64,000 nucleotides of DNA from Roseovarius sp. W115 (GTDB lineage: Bacteria > Pseudomonadota > Alphaproteobacteria > Rhodobacterales > Rhodobacteraceae), in assembly GCF_032842945.2 (NCBI RefSeq), contig NZ_CP146606.1, forward strand, positions 3,290,501-3,354,500. The letters run 5' to 3'. The translations under genes and the position numbers were made by a program. The notes below the pieces were generated by a model that saw only the letters and a program-made list of their open reading frames with translations, searched no databases and had not been told where the DNA came from. The number at the start of each line of letters is the position of its first letter. Positions within the stretch are counted from its first letter, which is position 1. Below are positions 1 to 11,058 of this stretch, one piece after another.

Positions 1-656
1 TGCACCAACCCGACAAGACCCTTGCCACCACGCGGCACGATCACATCAATAGTGTCGGTCATGGTCAGCATTGCCTGAACCGCTGCGCGGTCCCGCGTCG
101 GGACAAGCTGAATGGCGTCTTCCGGCAGACCTGCTTCGGCCAATCCTTCGACCAGACATGTGTGAATCGCGCCGGAAGAATGAAAACTCTCAGAGCCACC
201 CCGCAGGATCACCGCATTCCCGGATTTGAGGCAGAGCGCCCCTGCGTCCGCGGTCACGTTGGGGCGGCTTTCATAAATCACGCCAATGACGCCCAAAGGT
301 GTGCGCACGCGTTTGATATGCAGGCCATTGGGACGATCCCATTCGGCCATGACCTCCCCCACCGGATCATCTTGCGCGGCCACAGCGCGCAGCCCCTCGC
401 AAATGCCATGAATGCGCGCTTCATCCAGCATCAGGCGGTCCATCATCGCATCCGACAGCCCCTTGTCGCGGCCATAATCGAGATCTTTTGCATTGGCCGC
501 AATGATGCCCGCACGCCCCGCCCAGACGGCATCTGCAGCCGCCTCAAGCGCTGTTTGTTTGACCTCTGCCGGAGCAACCGCCAAAGCACGCGCCGCAACT
601 TTGGCACGTGCACCGATCTCGTCCATCAGCGCGGGAATATTGTCGAGGTCTTTCAT
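1..656 (-). CDS. proA: Gamma-glutamyl phosphate reductase (partial, C-terminus outside window)
   Basis: Catalyses NADPH-dependent reduction of gamma-glutamyl phosphate to the semialdehyde, second step of proline synthesis in the cytoplasm. About 218 N-terminal residues are present, starting [20 protein letters not shown] at 656. Aldehyde-dehydrogenase-type ProA signatures are visible ([32 protein letters not shown]). The catalytic-cysteine region lies beyond the left edge. It follows proB by 43 bp in the same direction, the usual proBA order. The start is fixed by the first ATG before the family's N-terminus. Confidence 0.95.
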   Translation of the reverse strand, partial: MKDLDNIPALMDEIGARAKVAARALAVAPAEVKQTALEAAADAVWAGRAGIIAANAKDLDYGRDKGLSDAMMDRLMLDEARIHGICEGLRAVAAQDDPVGEVMAEWDRPNGLHIKRVRTPLGVIGVIYESRPNVTADAGALCLKSGNAVILRGGSESFHSSGAIHTCLVEGLAEAGLPEDAIQLVPTRDRAAVQAMLTMTDTIDVIVPRGGKGLVGLV

Positions 657-699
657 GGCAACACCTTTTGTCTCTTGCGCCAAAGTAAATCGTACGCGG

Positions 700-2840
<2,141 letters not shown>

Positions 2841-2884
2841 CTAGTAACTGTCAAGGCTTGCGATAGAGCGAAACGGCGCGCGGC

Positions 2885-3388
2885 TCAAGCCTGTGGTCGC
2901 GGCAGGGCGTAATTGATGATCGGGAAAACGCCGCCCCGCGCGGCGCTCGGCCCTTCGCAGGGGCCAACACGTGCAAAGCCCAGTTTTTCCAGAACCCGTC
3001 CCGAAGCAGGGTTGTCGTCAAACACACAAGCCTCGATTCGGGACCAATCATAACGCGCAAAGATCACATCGATCGCCGCATGCCCCAGCTCGGTGGCATA
3101 GCCTTTGCCCCAATGCGCAGGCGCAAACATGTAGCCCATTTTGCCATGGTCCAAGCCCATCATGCCGATCACCTCGCCTTGGGATGTCACCACGCCGCCA
3201 AGACCTTCGTCCCTGGGCATCGGTTGACACCGGCTCGCGGTAAAATCGCGATCCGCAGGCCAGGGCCAGGTCGATGTCTGGCGCACCACCTCAAATTCTG
3301 ATGCAATCGCATGCAGGGCGTCCAAATCCGCAAGCGTGGCGGCACGCCATATCAGACGGTCTGTCGTGGCATAGACTGTTTCAGACAT
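2885..3388 (-). CDS. GNAT N-acetyltransferase, RimJ/RimL type
   Basis: Predicted acetyl-CoA-dependent N-acetyltransferase of 167 residues. The acetyl-CoA-binding core is seen in GYMFAPAHWGKGYATELGHA, followed by NPASGRVLEKLGF, which is typical of the RimJ/RimL (Acetyltransf_3) group. The start MSETVYATTDRL at 3388 is preferred over a longer frame because it overlaps the stop of the upstream acetyltransferase by 8 bp, as in a coupled operon. The substrate is unknown; family members acetylate ribosomal proteins or small amines. Confidence 0.85.
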   Translation of the reverse strand: MSETVYATTDRLIWRAATLADLDALHAIASEFEVVRQTSTWPWPADRDFTASRCQPMPRDEGLGGVVTSQGEVIGMMGLDHGKMGYMFAPAHWGKGYATELGHAAIDVIFARYDWSRIEACVFDDNPASGRVLEKLGFARVGPCEGPSAARGGVFPIINYALPRPQA

Positions 3389-3926
3389 CGGGAGATTTCC
3401 GGCTGTATGTCCATGTCGGCACCGTGCTGTTGCGCGCGACCGAAAAGCTCTCTGCATCGCCCAAATACTCAAACCCGCAAATGGTCAGCACCCGCGCCGA
3501 TGCGGCATTGTCCTGAAAAACGCTCGCAAAGATCGTGCGGGCCTTTTGCGGATTGGCCTGCAAAATCGCCTCGACTGCGGTCGAGGCCACGCCTGAATTC
3601 CAATAGGCTGGTGCCACCCAATAGCCGATTTCGGATTGTTCGCGGTCCATGCGCTCCAACCCGATCACGCCCATGACCTCGGCCCCGCCCATGCGCGTGG
3701 CGTCCATCACCCAGACATCCTCGTGATGCTCAGTGTCCACCACACGGTCGATAAACGCCTCGGCGGTGCCCGGTGGCAGGGGGTGGGGAATGTCCGTGGT
3801 GTTCCATGCCACCCGTCTATCTCCGCCATAAAGCGCAAGCAGCCCGGCATCCGAGGTCCGGATCGGGCGCAGATCAAACCGGCCTGCGTCGATCAGGGTG
3901 TCGTGTTGAACAGCTTTGAGTTTCAT
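3381..3926 (-). CDS. GNAT N-acetyltransferase, RimJ/RimL type
   Basis: Second GNAT enzyme (181 residues, start MKLKAVQHDT at 3926). Residues about 90-115 (EIGYWVAPAYWNSGVASTA) form the acetyl-CoA-binding segment, and DNAASARVLTICGFEYLG is the Acetyltransf_3 signature. It is distantly similar to its downstream neighbour, so the two may be an old tandem duplication. The start overlaps the end of the LysE gene by 4 bp. An upstream extension of the frame is only the shadow of lysE. The substrate cannot be read from sequence. Confidence 0.85.
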   Translation of the reverse strand: MKLKAVQHDTLIDAGRFDLRPIRTSDAGLLALYGGDRRVAWNTTDIPHPLPPGTAEAFIDRVVDTEHHEDVWVMDATRMGGAEVMGVIGLERMDREQSEIGYWVAPAYWNSGVASTAVEAILQANPQKARTIFASVFQDNAASARVLTICGFEYLGDAESFSVARNSTVPTWTYSRKSPDV

Positions 3927-4528
3927 GCGCCTTCTCCTCCAAAAAGCACAAAGAGCACGGATGCCACGGTCAAAACCGCCAGCCCGCGCATCAAGTAAGT
4001 TTCCGCTGGCGTGCCTGCGACCGTGCGGGCCATCCGGTCGCCTCCCAGCGACCAAAGCGGATGCAAAATGAGCTGCAGCGCCATCAATGAGATGGCGATG
4101 GTGGCCGTTGCCTGCAAGGCAGGCGTGCCGGGGCTCACGAAATTGGTAAAGCTCGTGACAATCATCGCCCAGGCCTTGGGGTTGAGCGGATGCACCACCA
4201 ATCCGGCAATGAAACCAGGGGCTTGACTGCCTGCTTCGGCTGGCCCCAGCCGCATATTGGCGACCTTCCAGGCCAGCCAGCAAATATAGGCCGCCGAGAT
4301 CCATTTCAGAGTTTCAAAGAGAAATGGCTGCGTTTCCGCGAGTTCCATCAGCCCAAATCCGATGGGCCAGATGATGAGCTGCTTGCCCAGCACCACGCCG
4401 AACACAAACGGCAGTGCCGCGCGAAATCCAAACCGCGCGCCCGTGGCCAGCAAGGCCATATTGGCAGGCCCCGGCGTGCCGACTTGGCTTACGCCGAAGA
4501 CAAGAAAGGATGTGATGGCGACGCTCAT
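3923..4528 (-). CDS. LysE/RhtB-family amino-acid exporter
   Basis: Inner-membrane exporter of about 201 residues with roughly six hydrophobic segments. The N-terminal motif QVGTPGPANMALLATGARFG is diagnostic of the LysE/RhtB superfamily, and LNPKAWAMI occurs centrally. The start at 4528 is chosen because its ATGA overlaps the stop of the upstream RtcB gene. Exported substrate (basic amino acid, homoserine or threonine type) is not determinable. Confidence 0.9.
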   Translation of the reverse strand: MSVAITSFLVFGVSQVGTPGPANMALLATGARFGFRAALPFVFGVVLGKQLIIWPIGFGLMELAETQPFLFETLKWISAAYICWLAWKVANMRLGPAEAGSQAPGFIAGLVVHPLNPKAWAMIVTSFTNFVSPGTPALQATATIAISLMALQLILHPLWSLGGDRMARTVAGTPAETYLMRGLAVLTVASVLFVLFGGEGA

Positions 4529-5931
4529 GACCGCGCCTCCCGTCGGGCACGCGCCGCCCGTTTGGCCGCAGCTTTCTTCTTCCACGGCGCGTCACGCTCC
4601 CAATCCCCGGCCATGATCGAACCGTAAGGCAGGATGCGGTCCACCGTGTCGGCCAGATCAAACTGCTTCATCTGCGCCTGCACGGCAGAGGCGGATTTAT
4701 ACGCCGACGGCAGCTCGGATACGTCCACATTGCCCGAGTAGAAGCGCACGTCGAGACCGTCCGTTTCCTCATCGAAAACGGATTGATCCGTGCGCCCTTC
4801 CAAAGCGCGTTTATGCGCCGAGCGTGACATGTTCCGTCCTGCGCCATGTGGCGCGAAGCCCAGGTTGCCGTCATGCACAGCTCCGCGCACCAGAAGAACC
4901 GGCTCGGCCATGTTCATCGGGATGATCTGCGTGCCGTTGGTGTCGGGCAGCATCTCGGGGTCGATCGGTGTCGCGCCCTTGGCATGGTAGAACAAATCAC
5001 CTTTGCGGAAGACAAAGTTGTGCTCATTCCAGAACCGCTCGCGCACATCGGCTCCCGCGATCATCGCAGCCCGCTGATGCAGCGCGTTGTGGTTGGCTTT
5101 GGTCCATTTGCGAATAAGCTGCAAGGCCTCCCAATAGGCCTCACCCTCTTCGGTATCCGCCGGGATCCAGGCGTTTTGCTTCTTCACGCCTTCAGACAGC
5201 TTGGTGCGATATCCTTCGGCACAGCGCATCCCGAGTTTGTAGAGCCCCGCCCCAGGTCCGCGAGAGCCATGGTGCGTGACAAGACAGGTCGCGCCCGTCG
5301 CCTCGGAGCGCCCGACATAGGCAAAATGGTTGCCATCGCCTTGCGTGCCCAGATGCTCCTGTGCGGCCTGCAGGATCTTTTTGTCGTTCAGGAACGCATT
5401 TCCGCGAAACGCATCATAGAGATCCGGCGACATGGTAAAGCGCATGCCGTTGGGCCGCCCGCCGGGGCCAAAATGTGTGGCCTCGTGAATGGCGTTCAAA
5501 ATGTCCTGTGGCTCGGCATCGGCAAACTCCGTGACCATCACCGAACAACAGATATCTGCCGAATGCATGCCGGGATGAATGGCGTTTCTGGCCACAGCCA
5601 CCCCGCCCACGGGGATCGTGCCCTCAGGCCCTGCCGGACAGGCATCGGGCATCACCGCCCCATCCACCAACGTGGGCGTGCGCATCAAGACATCCATCGT
5701 CGCGCGGACCTTGGCGACGTTGTCGACCTCATCCTCGGTCTCGGCTTCAAGGTTGAAGCGATACCCCAGGTTTTCCTGCAGTTTGATCCGCGGTGCTGGT
5801 TTGTTGGCGGCAACCCAAGTGGACAACGCCTGACCCTCAAGCCCAAGCGCATTGACCGTCTCAATGGCTCGGCCAAGCTCTGGCCCTTGCTCAAAACCCA
5901 ATTCAATCAAATCTTTACCCGTTACGGCCAT
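4525..5931 (-). CDS. RtcB-family RNA ligase-like protein
   Basis: 468-residue RtcB-family protein. The family joins RNA 2',3'-cyclic phosphate or 3'-phosphate ends to 5'-OH ends using GTP and Mn. Visible motifs are HPGMHSADICCSV (metal site region), GDGNHFAYVGRSE, VTHHGSRGPGAGLYKLGM and, near residue 385, APHGAGRNMSRSAHKRAL, which holds the histidine guanylated in characterised RtcB. The start at 5931 has an AGGGAC Shine-Dalgarno; an upstream in-frame extension is poorly supported. It sits between rpmA and lysE with no archease partner. It could be a repair ligase rather than a tRNA-splicing enzyme. Confidence 0.9.
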   Translation of the reverse strand: MAVTGKDLIELGFEQGPELGRAIETVNALGLEGQALSTWVAANKPAPRIKLQENLGYRFNLEAETEDEVDNVAKVRATMDVLMRTPTLVDGAVMPDACPAGPEGTIPVGGVAVARNAIHPGMHSADICCSVMVTEFADAEPQDILNAIHEATHFGPGGRPNGMRFTMSPDLYDAFRGNAFLNDKKILQAAQEHLGTQGDGNHFAYVGRSEATGATCLVTHHGSRGPGAGLYKLGMRCAEGYRTKLSEGVKKQNAWIPADTEEGEAYWEALQLIRKWTKANHNALHQRAAMIAGADVRERFWNEHNFVFRKGDLFYHAKGATPIDPEMLPDTNGTQIIPMNMAEPVLLVRGAVHDGNLGFAPHGAGRNMSRSAHKRALEGRTDQSVFDEETDGLDVRFYSGNVDVSELPSAYKSASAVQAQMKQFDLADTVDRILPYGSIMAGDWERDAPWKKKAAAKRAARARREARS

Positions 5932-5995
5932 CGTCTTTGTCCCTCTTATGGGGGCGCAATTTTGCGCTTTTGTGACTCGGTCCGGATTTCTTTTA

Positions 5996-6030
5996 CCAAA
6001 AAGAAAAGGGACCGGTTTTTCACCGATCCC
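5996..6030 (-). terminator. Rho-independent terminator after rpmA
   Basis: Read on the minus strand, a 9-bp stem (GGGATCGGT / ACCGGTCCC, one G-T pair) with a 5-nt loop is followed by TTTTCTTTTT. It ends the rplU-rpmA transcript before the RtcB gene. Confidence 0.8.
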
Positions 6031-6056
6031 TCTCAAATTCAAACCTGAAGATCGGC

Positions 6057-6326
6057 TTATTCAGCGGCCTCCGCCATCGGGAGAACCGAAATAAATGTGC
6101 GGCCTTTGAGGCCTTTGTGGAACTTCACAGCACCCTGCACGGTGGCAAAGAGCGTATGATCTTTCCCTTGGCCCACGCCTTCACCCGGCCAAAATTTATT
6201 GCCGCGCTGACGCACGATAATGTTGCCCGGTATAACGGCTTCGCCGCCATATTTCTTTACGCCAAGGCGGCGGCCCGCTGAATCGCGACCGTTTCTGGAT
6301 GAACCGCCTGCTTTCTTATGTGCCAT
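6057..6326 (-). CDS. rpmA: 50S ribosomal protein L27
   Basis: 89 residues starting [20 protein letters not shown], the canonical L27 N-terminus that reaches the peptidyl-transferase centre. [16 protein letters not shown] is also diagnostic. It follows rplU by 11 bp in the standard rplU-rpmA operon and is followed by a strong terminator. Confidence 0.98.
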   Translation of the reverse strand: MAHKKAGGSSRNGRDSAGRRLGVKKYGGEAVIPGNIIVRQRGNKFWPGEGVGQGKDHTLFATVQGAVKFHKGLKGRTFISVLPMAEAAE

Positions 6327-6337
6327 CTCGTCTCTCC

Positions 6338-7015
6338 TTAGCCTTTAGCCAATTTCTTGGCTTGTTCGACCCAGCCTTCACGCTCGATCCGGCCTTTGAA
6401 CGAAAGCTTTTCGTCAAATTCCGCAATCTCGGCTTCGGCCCAGGCTGCGATCTGGGCAAACGTGGTCACGCCTGCCGCATGCAATTTCTTCTCCAGCGCC
6501 GGACCCACGCCGCTCAGCTGTTTAAGATCATCGGCCTCGGCCTTGGCCGCCTTTTTAGGTGCGGCTTTCTTGGGCTCGGCCTTTTTGGCCTCTGCCTTGG
6601 GCTCAGCTTTCTTCGCTGGTTTCTTGGCCTCTGCTGCTGCAACGGCCACAGCCGCGACTGAGCCTGCGCCCATTGCCGCCTTCACGCCCGACTTGTCGCC
6701 ACCTTTTTCAAGGATGTCGGTCACGCGCAACACAGTCAGCTGCTGACGATGGCCCTTGGTGCGTTTTGATCCATGCTTCCGGCGGCGTTTGACAAAGTGA
6801 ATGACCTTGTCGCCCTTGATCTGATCAACCACTTCGGCCTGCACGGCCGCGCCGGCCACAAACGGCGCTCCAACAACCGGCTTGTCACCGCCCAGCATCA
6901 GAACTTCGTTGAATTGAACTTTCTCACCGGCATCCGCTGCAAGCTTTTCCACACGGAGCATATCGCCCGACTGGACCTTGTACTGCTTGCCACCGGTCTT
7001 GAGAACCGCAAACAT
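6338..7015 (-). CDS. rplU: 50S ribosomal protein L21 with C-terminal HhH extension
   Basis: The first ~100 residues ([20 protein letters not shown] ... [20 protein letters not shown]) are a normal L21. The product is 225 residues against about 103 in E. coli. After L21 comes an Ala/Lys/Pro-rich linker (residues ~115-165) and a helix-hairpin-helix-like tail, [20 protein letters not shown] onward. From memory such tails occur in other Rhodobacteraceae. The start at 7015 is the canonical L21 methionine; the longer frame is non-coding leader. Confidence 0.95.
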   Translation of the reverse strand: MFAVLKTGGKQYKVQSGDMLRVEKLAADAGEKVQFNEVLMLGGDKPVVGAPFVAGAAVQAEVVDQIKGDKVIHFVKRRRKHGSKRTKGHRQQLTVLRVTDILEKGGDKSGVKAAMGAGSVAAVAVAAAEAKKPAKKAEPKAEAKKAEPKKAAPKKAAKAEADDLKQLSGVGPALEKKLHAAGVTTFAQIAAWAEAEIAEFDEKLSFKGRIEREGWVEQAKKLAKG

Positions 7016-7193
7016 CGCGTTTTCCTTTCGCTTCCGCGTTCTGCGGCCCCGGCCCTGATATCCAGGATCAACCGGCGTTTGGTGCCTCGAACAGCGCGCC
7101 CTTTGGGCGTCAAAAATAAAGTCCCGCACGAGTCTCCTCGCCGGGATGCGCGCTTATCCAAGTCTTTGCCCCTCAAGTCAAGGCTGATTTCAA

Positions 7194-7220
7194 AGAAAAA
7201 CCCGGGGGAAAACCCCCGGG
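7194..7220 (-). terminator. Rho-independent terminator of the peroxiredoxin gene
   Basis: A perfect 8-bp stem CCCGGGGG / CCCCCGGG with loop TTTT on the minus strand is followed by TTTTTC. It lies 48 bp beyond the peroxiredoxin stop codon. Confidence 0.8.
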
Positions 7221-7267
7221 CCCGTGAGTGGTGTATCGGGCCATAAAGCCCTATCTTGGCGACGCAT

Positions 7268-7804
7268 CTAGACCGCGCCAGTGTATTCGCCACGCGCCGG
7301 GTAATCATTGGCAATGGCAAAATCGAGAGCGCCGACAAGTTCAGAGAAGTGCGGACGAACAAAGGGCATGGTTTGCACTGACCCGTAATAAAGCGACTGC
7401 TCCGGTGTCACCATGAACAGGCCGGGCTCAGAGAAAAGCGCCGGCTCTTCGATGCCAATCGACGTCTTGCCGCGCGAGGTGGAGATATAAAGCCCCCATT
7501 CCTTTGCTTTTGGCAGGCTCAGATCATAGCCAAAGCGCAGTTTGCTTGCGCCGATCTTGTCGGCCATGGCACGGGTGCGTTCTTCGCCATCTGAGCTAAC
7601 GGCAATGGTCTTCACGCCGCGCTCGGCAAAGTCATCAACCTTCTTTTCCAACTCGGTCAGGTAGTTGGCGCAAAGCGGGCAGTGCAGACCGCGGTAAAAA
7701 CACACGACCGTGCCGCGCTCAGATCCATCTGAAGCGAGATCAAAACTGCCATGATCCAGTGTGGGTAGCGACAGGTCGGGGGTTTTCTGGCGGGGCATCA
7801 ACAT
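7268..7804 (-). CDS. Peroxiredoxin-like (AhpC/TSA) protein
   Basis: 178-residue thioredoxin-fold protein of the redoxin/AhpC-TSA group, predicted to reduce peroxides or act as a thiol oxidoreductase in the cytoplasm. The motif FYRGLHCPLCANYLTELEKK near residue 40 gives a CPLC pair in the position of the peroxidatic cysteine. No signal peptide is seen. GGAG lies 8 nt before the start at 7804. The gene is divergent from an AraC regulator 90 bp away, which suggests local control by that regulator. Confidence 0.85.
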   Translation of the reverse strand: MLMPRQKTPDLSLPTLDHGSFDLASDGSERGTVVCFYRGLHCPLCANYLTELEKKVDDFAERGVKTIAVSSDGEERTRAMADKIGASKLRFGYDLSLPKAKEWGLYISTSRGKTSIGIEEPALFSEPGLFMVTPEQSLYYGSVQTMPFVRPHFSELVGALDFAIANDYPARGEYTGAV

Positions 7805-7894
7805 CTGTGGTCTCCTGATTGCAATATATCGTCAGCTTGGATATAGATGGTGTTGAGATCAATTTTTTCCAAAAAACATGATAATTTTTCCTAC

Positions 7895-8641
7895 ATGAGC
7901 AAAATCGACCGCCTTTCGGCTCTTATCCAACATTTTGACTTGCGGGTTTTTCCGACAGATCCAAACGAAGCCAATCTGCTGATCTTTGAAAACGCTGAAA
8001 TCCAGACGCCCACACGGGTGGTCTTTGCCCCGCTTTGCGCGGCCTATACCGCCGCTGAAACCGATGAGACACTCAGCTTTGCCGCTCAGGCCGATTGGGG
8101 CGGTGCCACCAATCCGTTTCTGAGCGCCCTGCCTGCCGAAGTCACCCTACGCCTTGATGCAGAACCGGAGGTCATCCACATCCTCAAAGCGTTGCAAAGC
8201 GAAAGCGCAACACCACGCTGCGGCGGCAGCGCTGTGCTTGATCGCCTTGGAGAGGTCCTGCTTATTCGCCTTTTGCGCCTGACGATTGAACGTGGCGCCA
8301 CTGATGTTGGGCTATTGGCGGGTCTGGCTGATCCTCGCCTCAGCCGAGCAATTGTCGCGATGCACGATGAGCCCGGCCGCAAATGGCAGGGCGATGATCT
8401 GGCGCGCCATGCAGGCCTCTCGCAGTCGCGGTTCTCAGAGCTCTTTCGCGCCAAAGTGGGGGAAACGCCTGGTGCGTATTTACGCCGCTGGCGCATGGTG
8501 CTGGCGCGTCAGGATGCGGAACGTGGTGAGCGTGTCCAAACCATTGCGCGTCGTTACGGCTATGGCTCTCCCGAGGCGCTCAGCCGCGCCTTTAAACGGG
8601 CGCATAATCAATCCGCCATCGCCTTGCGCCCATCCGCCTGA
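7895..8641 (+). CDS. AraC-family regulator with N-terminal cupin_6-like domain
   Basis: 248-residue transcription factor. Residues ~1-140 look like the cupin_6 sensory domain of this AraC subgroup. The C-terminal ~100 residues hold the two helix-turn-helix motifs (LARHAGLSQSRFSELFRAKVG and VQTIARRYGYGSPEALSRAF). The start MSKIDRLSALIQHFDLRVF at 7895 matches the usual N-terminus of the group. Such regulators commonly sit divergent to an oxidoreductase gene; here the partner is the peroxiredoxin. The ligand is unknown. Confidence 0.88.
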   Translation: MSKIDRLSALIQHFDLRVFPTDPNEANLLIFENAEIQTPTRVVFAPLCAAYTAAETDETLSFAAQADWGGATNPFLSALPAEVTLRLDAEPEVIHILKALQSESATPRCGGSAVLDRLGEVLLIRLLRLTIERGATDVGLLAGLADPRLSRAIVAMHDEPGRKWQGDDLARHAGLSQSRFSELFRAKVGETPGAYLRRWRMVLARQDAERGERVQTIARRYGYGSPEALSRAFKRAHNQSAIALRPSA

Positions 8642-8786
8642 TTAAATTGTTTCGTTATAAACATAAAAAACTCAGATAATCGCGAAACGCAGCGTGACAC
8701 TCAATTGTTGCACGGGTTTCGCCGTTCGCTGATGTCTCAGGTTAATGTCGAAACGCTTTAGGTCTCTGCTTCTTTCTTGTCAAAAA

Positions 8787-8819
8787 CACCCCGGGGAGCG
8801 CGAGGGGCTGGCCCCTCGC
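8787..8819 (-). terminator. GC-rich hairpin, probable terminator
   Basis: Arms GCGAGGGG (8800-8807) and CCCCTCGC (8812-8819) form a stem. On the minus strand a second GC block and GTTTTTG follow. It lies just past the stop of the gene ending at 8856. The run of T is imperfect, so function as a terminator is inferred. Confidence 0.45.
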
Positions 8820-8855
8820 ATCTGTTGGATTTTGCCAAGCAAAATTCGAAACGCC

Positions 8856-9686
8856 TTACAGCTCCTCGCTCTGCATTTGCTGCGCCACGGCGCGTCCCAG
8901 AAGATATGACAACTCCTCATACATCTGGTCATAGGCCTCAAAAATGGCCGCGTTCAGAACCTTGCCCTGCTCGGAGCGGTAAACCTCAGCATATGCTTCC
9001 AGTTCAGCGTCGTCCAATGGCTGATACGCCAGGATCAGAAACGCGCCCAGCCACCCTTCTGAGTCGTTGCGGACGTCGCCTTCCTGCGACCAGACATCGG
9101 CGAGCATATCCTCTTCGCTCATCTCAAAGGCCCCGCCATCAGCCAGCCCACGGTAGAACATCAGGTTGGAATTCAAGGCCCCCATGACGTTATAGTCCAC
9201 CAGATCACTGTCCGAGATCAGCGTCTCTACCTGCTGAAACAGATGAGAATTCTCATCCCGGGCGCGCTCGTAGGCATCCATCGCGGCCATTTCGGTGTCT
9301 TCATTCAGAAAGGCCTCACGCGCCGAAAGTTCAAGCGATATGATCTCCTGCCCGGTCTCTGATGTGAAGAAAGCAACGACCTCGGCGATCTCCTTGCCAT
9401 CCAGAGCCGTTTCAAACCCTTGTGTCACCACCTGTGCCATCTTGTCAGTGTCGTAGATCCGCGCCACCTGATCCTGCCAGGCCTTCGCATTCACACCGGG
9501 CAGCATTTCCACTCCAAGCTCGGATCCATAGCGCAGTCCTTCCTTGCGCATGATCTCAACCGTCTCATTGATCCTAAGCGCGTCGATCAGAGCGGCCATA
9601 TCTTCGCCCGCCGCGCGGGCCATTGGCGAGGTGACCAGCAGGGCAAAGACCGTAGCGCATGCCAGTGAAAGAACCCGTGTCATCAT
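8856..9686 (-). CDS. Exported DUF2059-like protein (paralogue of upstream gene)
   Basis: 276-residue protein with a clear signal peptide (LSLACATVFALLVTSPMARA), so probably periplasmic. The mature part is rich in acidic residues and helices, and contains a DUF2059-like stretch (ETALDGKEIAEVVAFFTSETGQ). The start overlaps the stop of the upstream gene (ATGA). The two products share layout and local similarity, so they look like a tandem duplication. No enzymatic motif is seen and the role is unknown. Confidence 0.75.
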   Translation of the reverse strand: MMTRVLSLACATVFALLVTSPMARAAGEDMAALIDALRINETVEIMRKEGLRYGSELGVEMLPGVNAKAWQDQVARIYDTDKMAQVVTQGFETALDGKEIAEVVAFFTSETGQEIISLELSAREAFLNEDTEMAAMDAYERARDENSHLFQQVETLISDSDLVDYNVMGALNSNLMFYRGLADGGAFEMSEEDMLADVWSQEGDVRNDSEGWLGAFLILAYQPLDDAELEAYAEVYRSEQGKVLNAAIFEAYDQMYEELSYLLGRAVAQQMQSEEL

Positions 9687-10522
9687 AACTCCTGTCCGGG
9701 ATGCAGATCAGCCATACGTCCAGCTAGAATTTCAAACCTGTTGGCCATGATCTCATATTGCACCGCATTCATCAGCTCATAGACCAGCTGCATGTCAGGA
9801 TGCTCCAACGCCTCAAGATAAGCGCGAATATCCTCTTCCGAGAAATCCTGATATGTGTAGGCGGCATTGGCCAAAGCAGAGACCTGCAAACTGACGCGCA
9901 GCTCCGCTTCCCCTTGCTTGATCACCCGGCGCAGGGTTTCTTCATCAATATCATAGTCCAGAATGCCGGATCGCGAAGCGGCCACGAAGAAACGTACCTG
10001 TATTTCCTGCACAGCCCGCACACCACTATCGGCGGCATCCACGGCCTGGTTAAGCTGTCGCAGAACATTCACCCGCGCGTCTCCCTCGGCCACCCAGTCG
10101 GCGACAAGCGCTGTACCCTCGCTTTGCTTGGCCTCGTCATTGGCCATGTGTGAGGCGTTCTCCGCCTCCACCAAACGTTGACCCAGAGGGGAGGCATAAA
10201 ACGCCGCTGCGTGGGTCAGAAGGTCATCGCTCAGCGCCGCTTCAAGAATATCCATTGCCATGTTGTGCATGGTTTCGGTGTCAAACACCTCGTCGGCAGT
10301 ACGTTTCCAGTCAGCACCAAAATCACTGGCCTGCATGCCCAAAAGCCCCGGTGCGTCCCCTGCCGCCAGGCCGATACTTTCAAGTGCAACATCAAACCCT
10401 GTGACCTGCAAGAACGCCTCCAGGCGGTCACGTTCCGCCGCGCGTGCAGGCAGGCTGAGCACCAATACAACCCCCAGAATTGTCAGCCAGATCAGCGGAC
10501 GAAATAAAGTTACGTTCCTCAA
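9683..10522 (-). CDS. Exported DUF2059-like protein
   Basis: 279 residues with N-terminal signal peptide (RPLIWLTILGVVLVLSLPARA). The region around residues 80-115 (EVFDTETMHNMAMDILEAAL, then THAAAFYASPLGQRLVEAE) resembles DUF2059 domains. It is the first gene of a two-gene transcript with its paralogue at 8856-9686. Likely periplasmic; function unknown. Confidence 0.75.
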   Translation of the reverse strand: MRNVTLFRPLIWLTILGVVLVLSLPARAAERDRLEAFLQVTGFDVALESIGLAAGDAPGLLGMQASDFGADWKRTADEVFDTETMHNMAMDILEAALSDDLLTHAAAFYASPLGQRLVEAENASHMANDEAKQSEGTALVADWVAEGDARVNVLRQLNQAVDAADSGVRAVQEIQVRFFVAASRSGILDYDIDEETLRRVIKQGEAELRVSLQVSALANAAYTYQDFSEEDIRAYLEALEHPDMQLVYELMNAVQYEIMANRFEILAGRMADLHPGQEL

Positions 10523-11058
10523 GATACCCTCGCTTGGTTCACCCTTTGCGCCACCCTAATGGCTTTCGCCCCTCCCCTGCAATGTCGGTCAGGGCAAAGG
10601 CAATGAACCTTGCGTGATCATGCCGGAATGGGAGGCAGGTTTGGTTTTCAGAGGTGCATGGCATGGACCGACCAGCTGGGTATCAAAGCCAAAAACAGTC
10701 GCTAAGAACCCAATGGTTCGTATTAACACTCCAGTTCCAATATTTGGCCGGGGTTAACGCGTTAACCATATTTTGCTAGAGTCTGCTGGCACATTCTTGA
10801 TTCTAATTCAGTAGTTTTTTGTATTTGTTTGTTAATTTGTCTGATTTGAACGGCCCAGTAATTTTCAGTGTGGTGCCTGAGTGATCGCATAAAACAAGGC
10901 GACATTCGTTATGAGTTCCAAAATGTGCCCCGCTCGAACATTTTGCGTGAAAACGCAGATATTTGGGTCGAAACTTGGGAAAATAATGGAAACAGAAAGA
11001 TCAAACATATGACCCTTCCATAGGCGGTTTGAGCTTCTGCTATTGAACGGAGAACATC
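10523..11058. other. Intergenic region with 16-bp palindrome
   Basis: 536 bp without a credible gene. It holds the perfect palindrome GGTTAACGCGTTAACC at 10752-10767 and then an AT-rich stretch (10770-10860) suited to a promoter. It lies between the divergent DUF2059-like pair and the unknown/protease pair, so it may be an operator for either. Confidence 0.5.

Noticed and set aside
4846..6048. 400-residue plus-strand open frame opposite the RtcB gene
   Set aside because: Its composition (many His/Arg/Gly, no motif) is that of an antisense shadow, and the minus frame has strong RtcB motifs.
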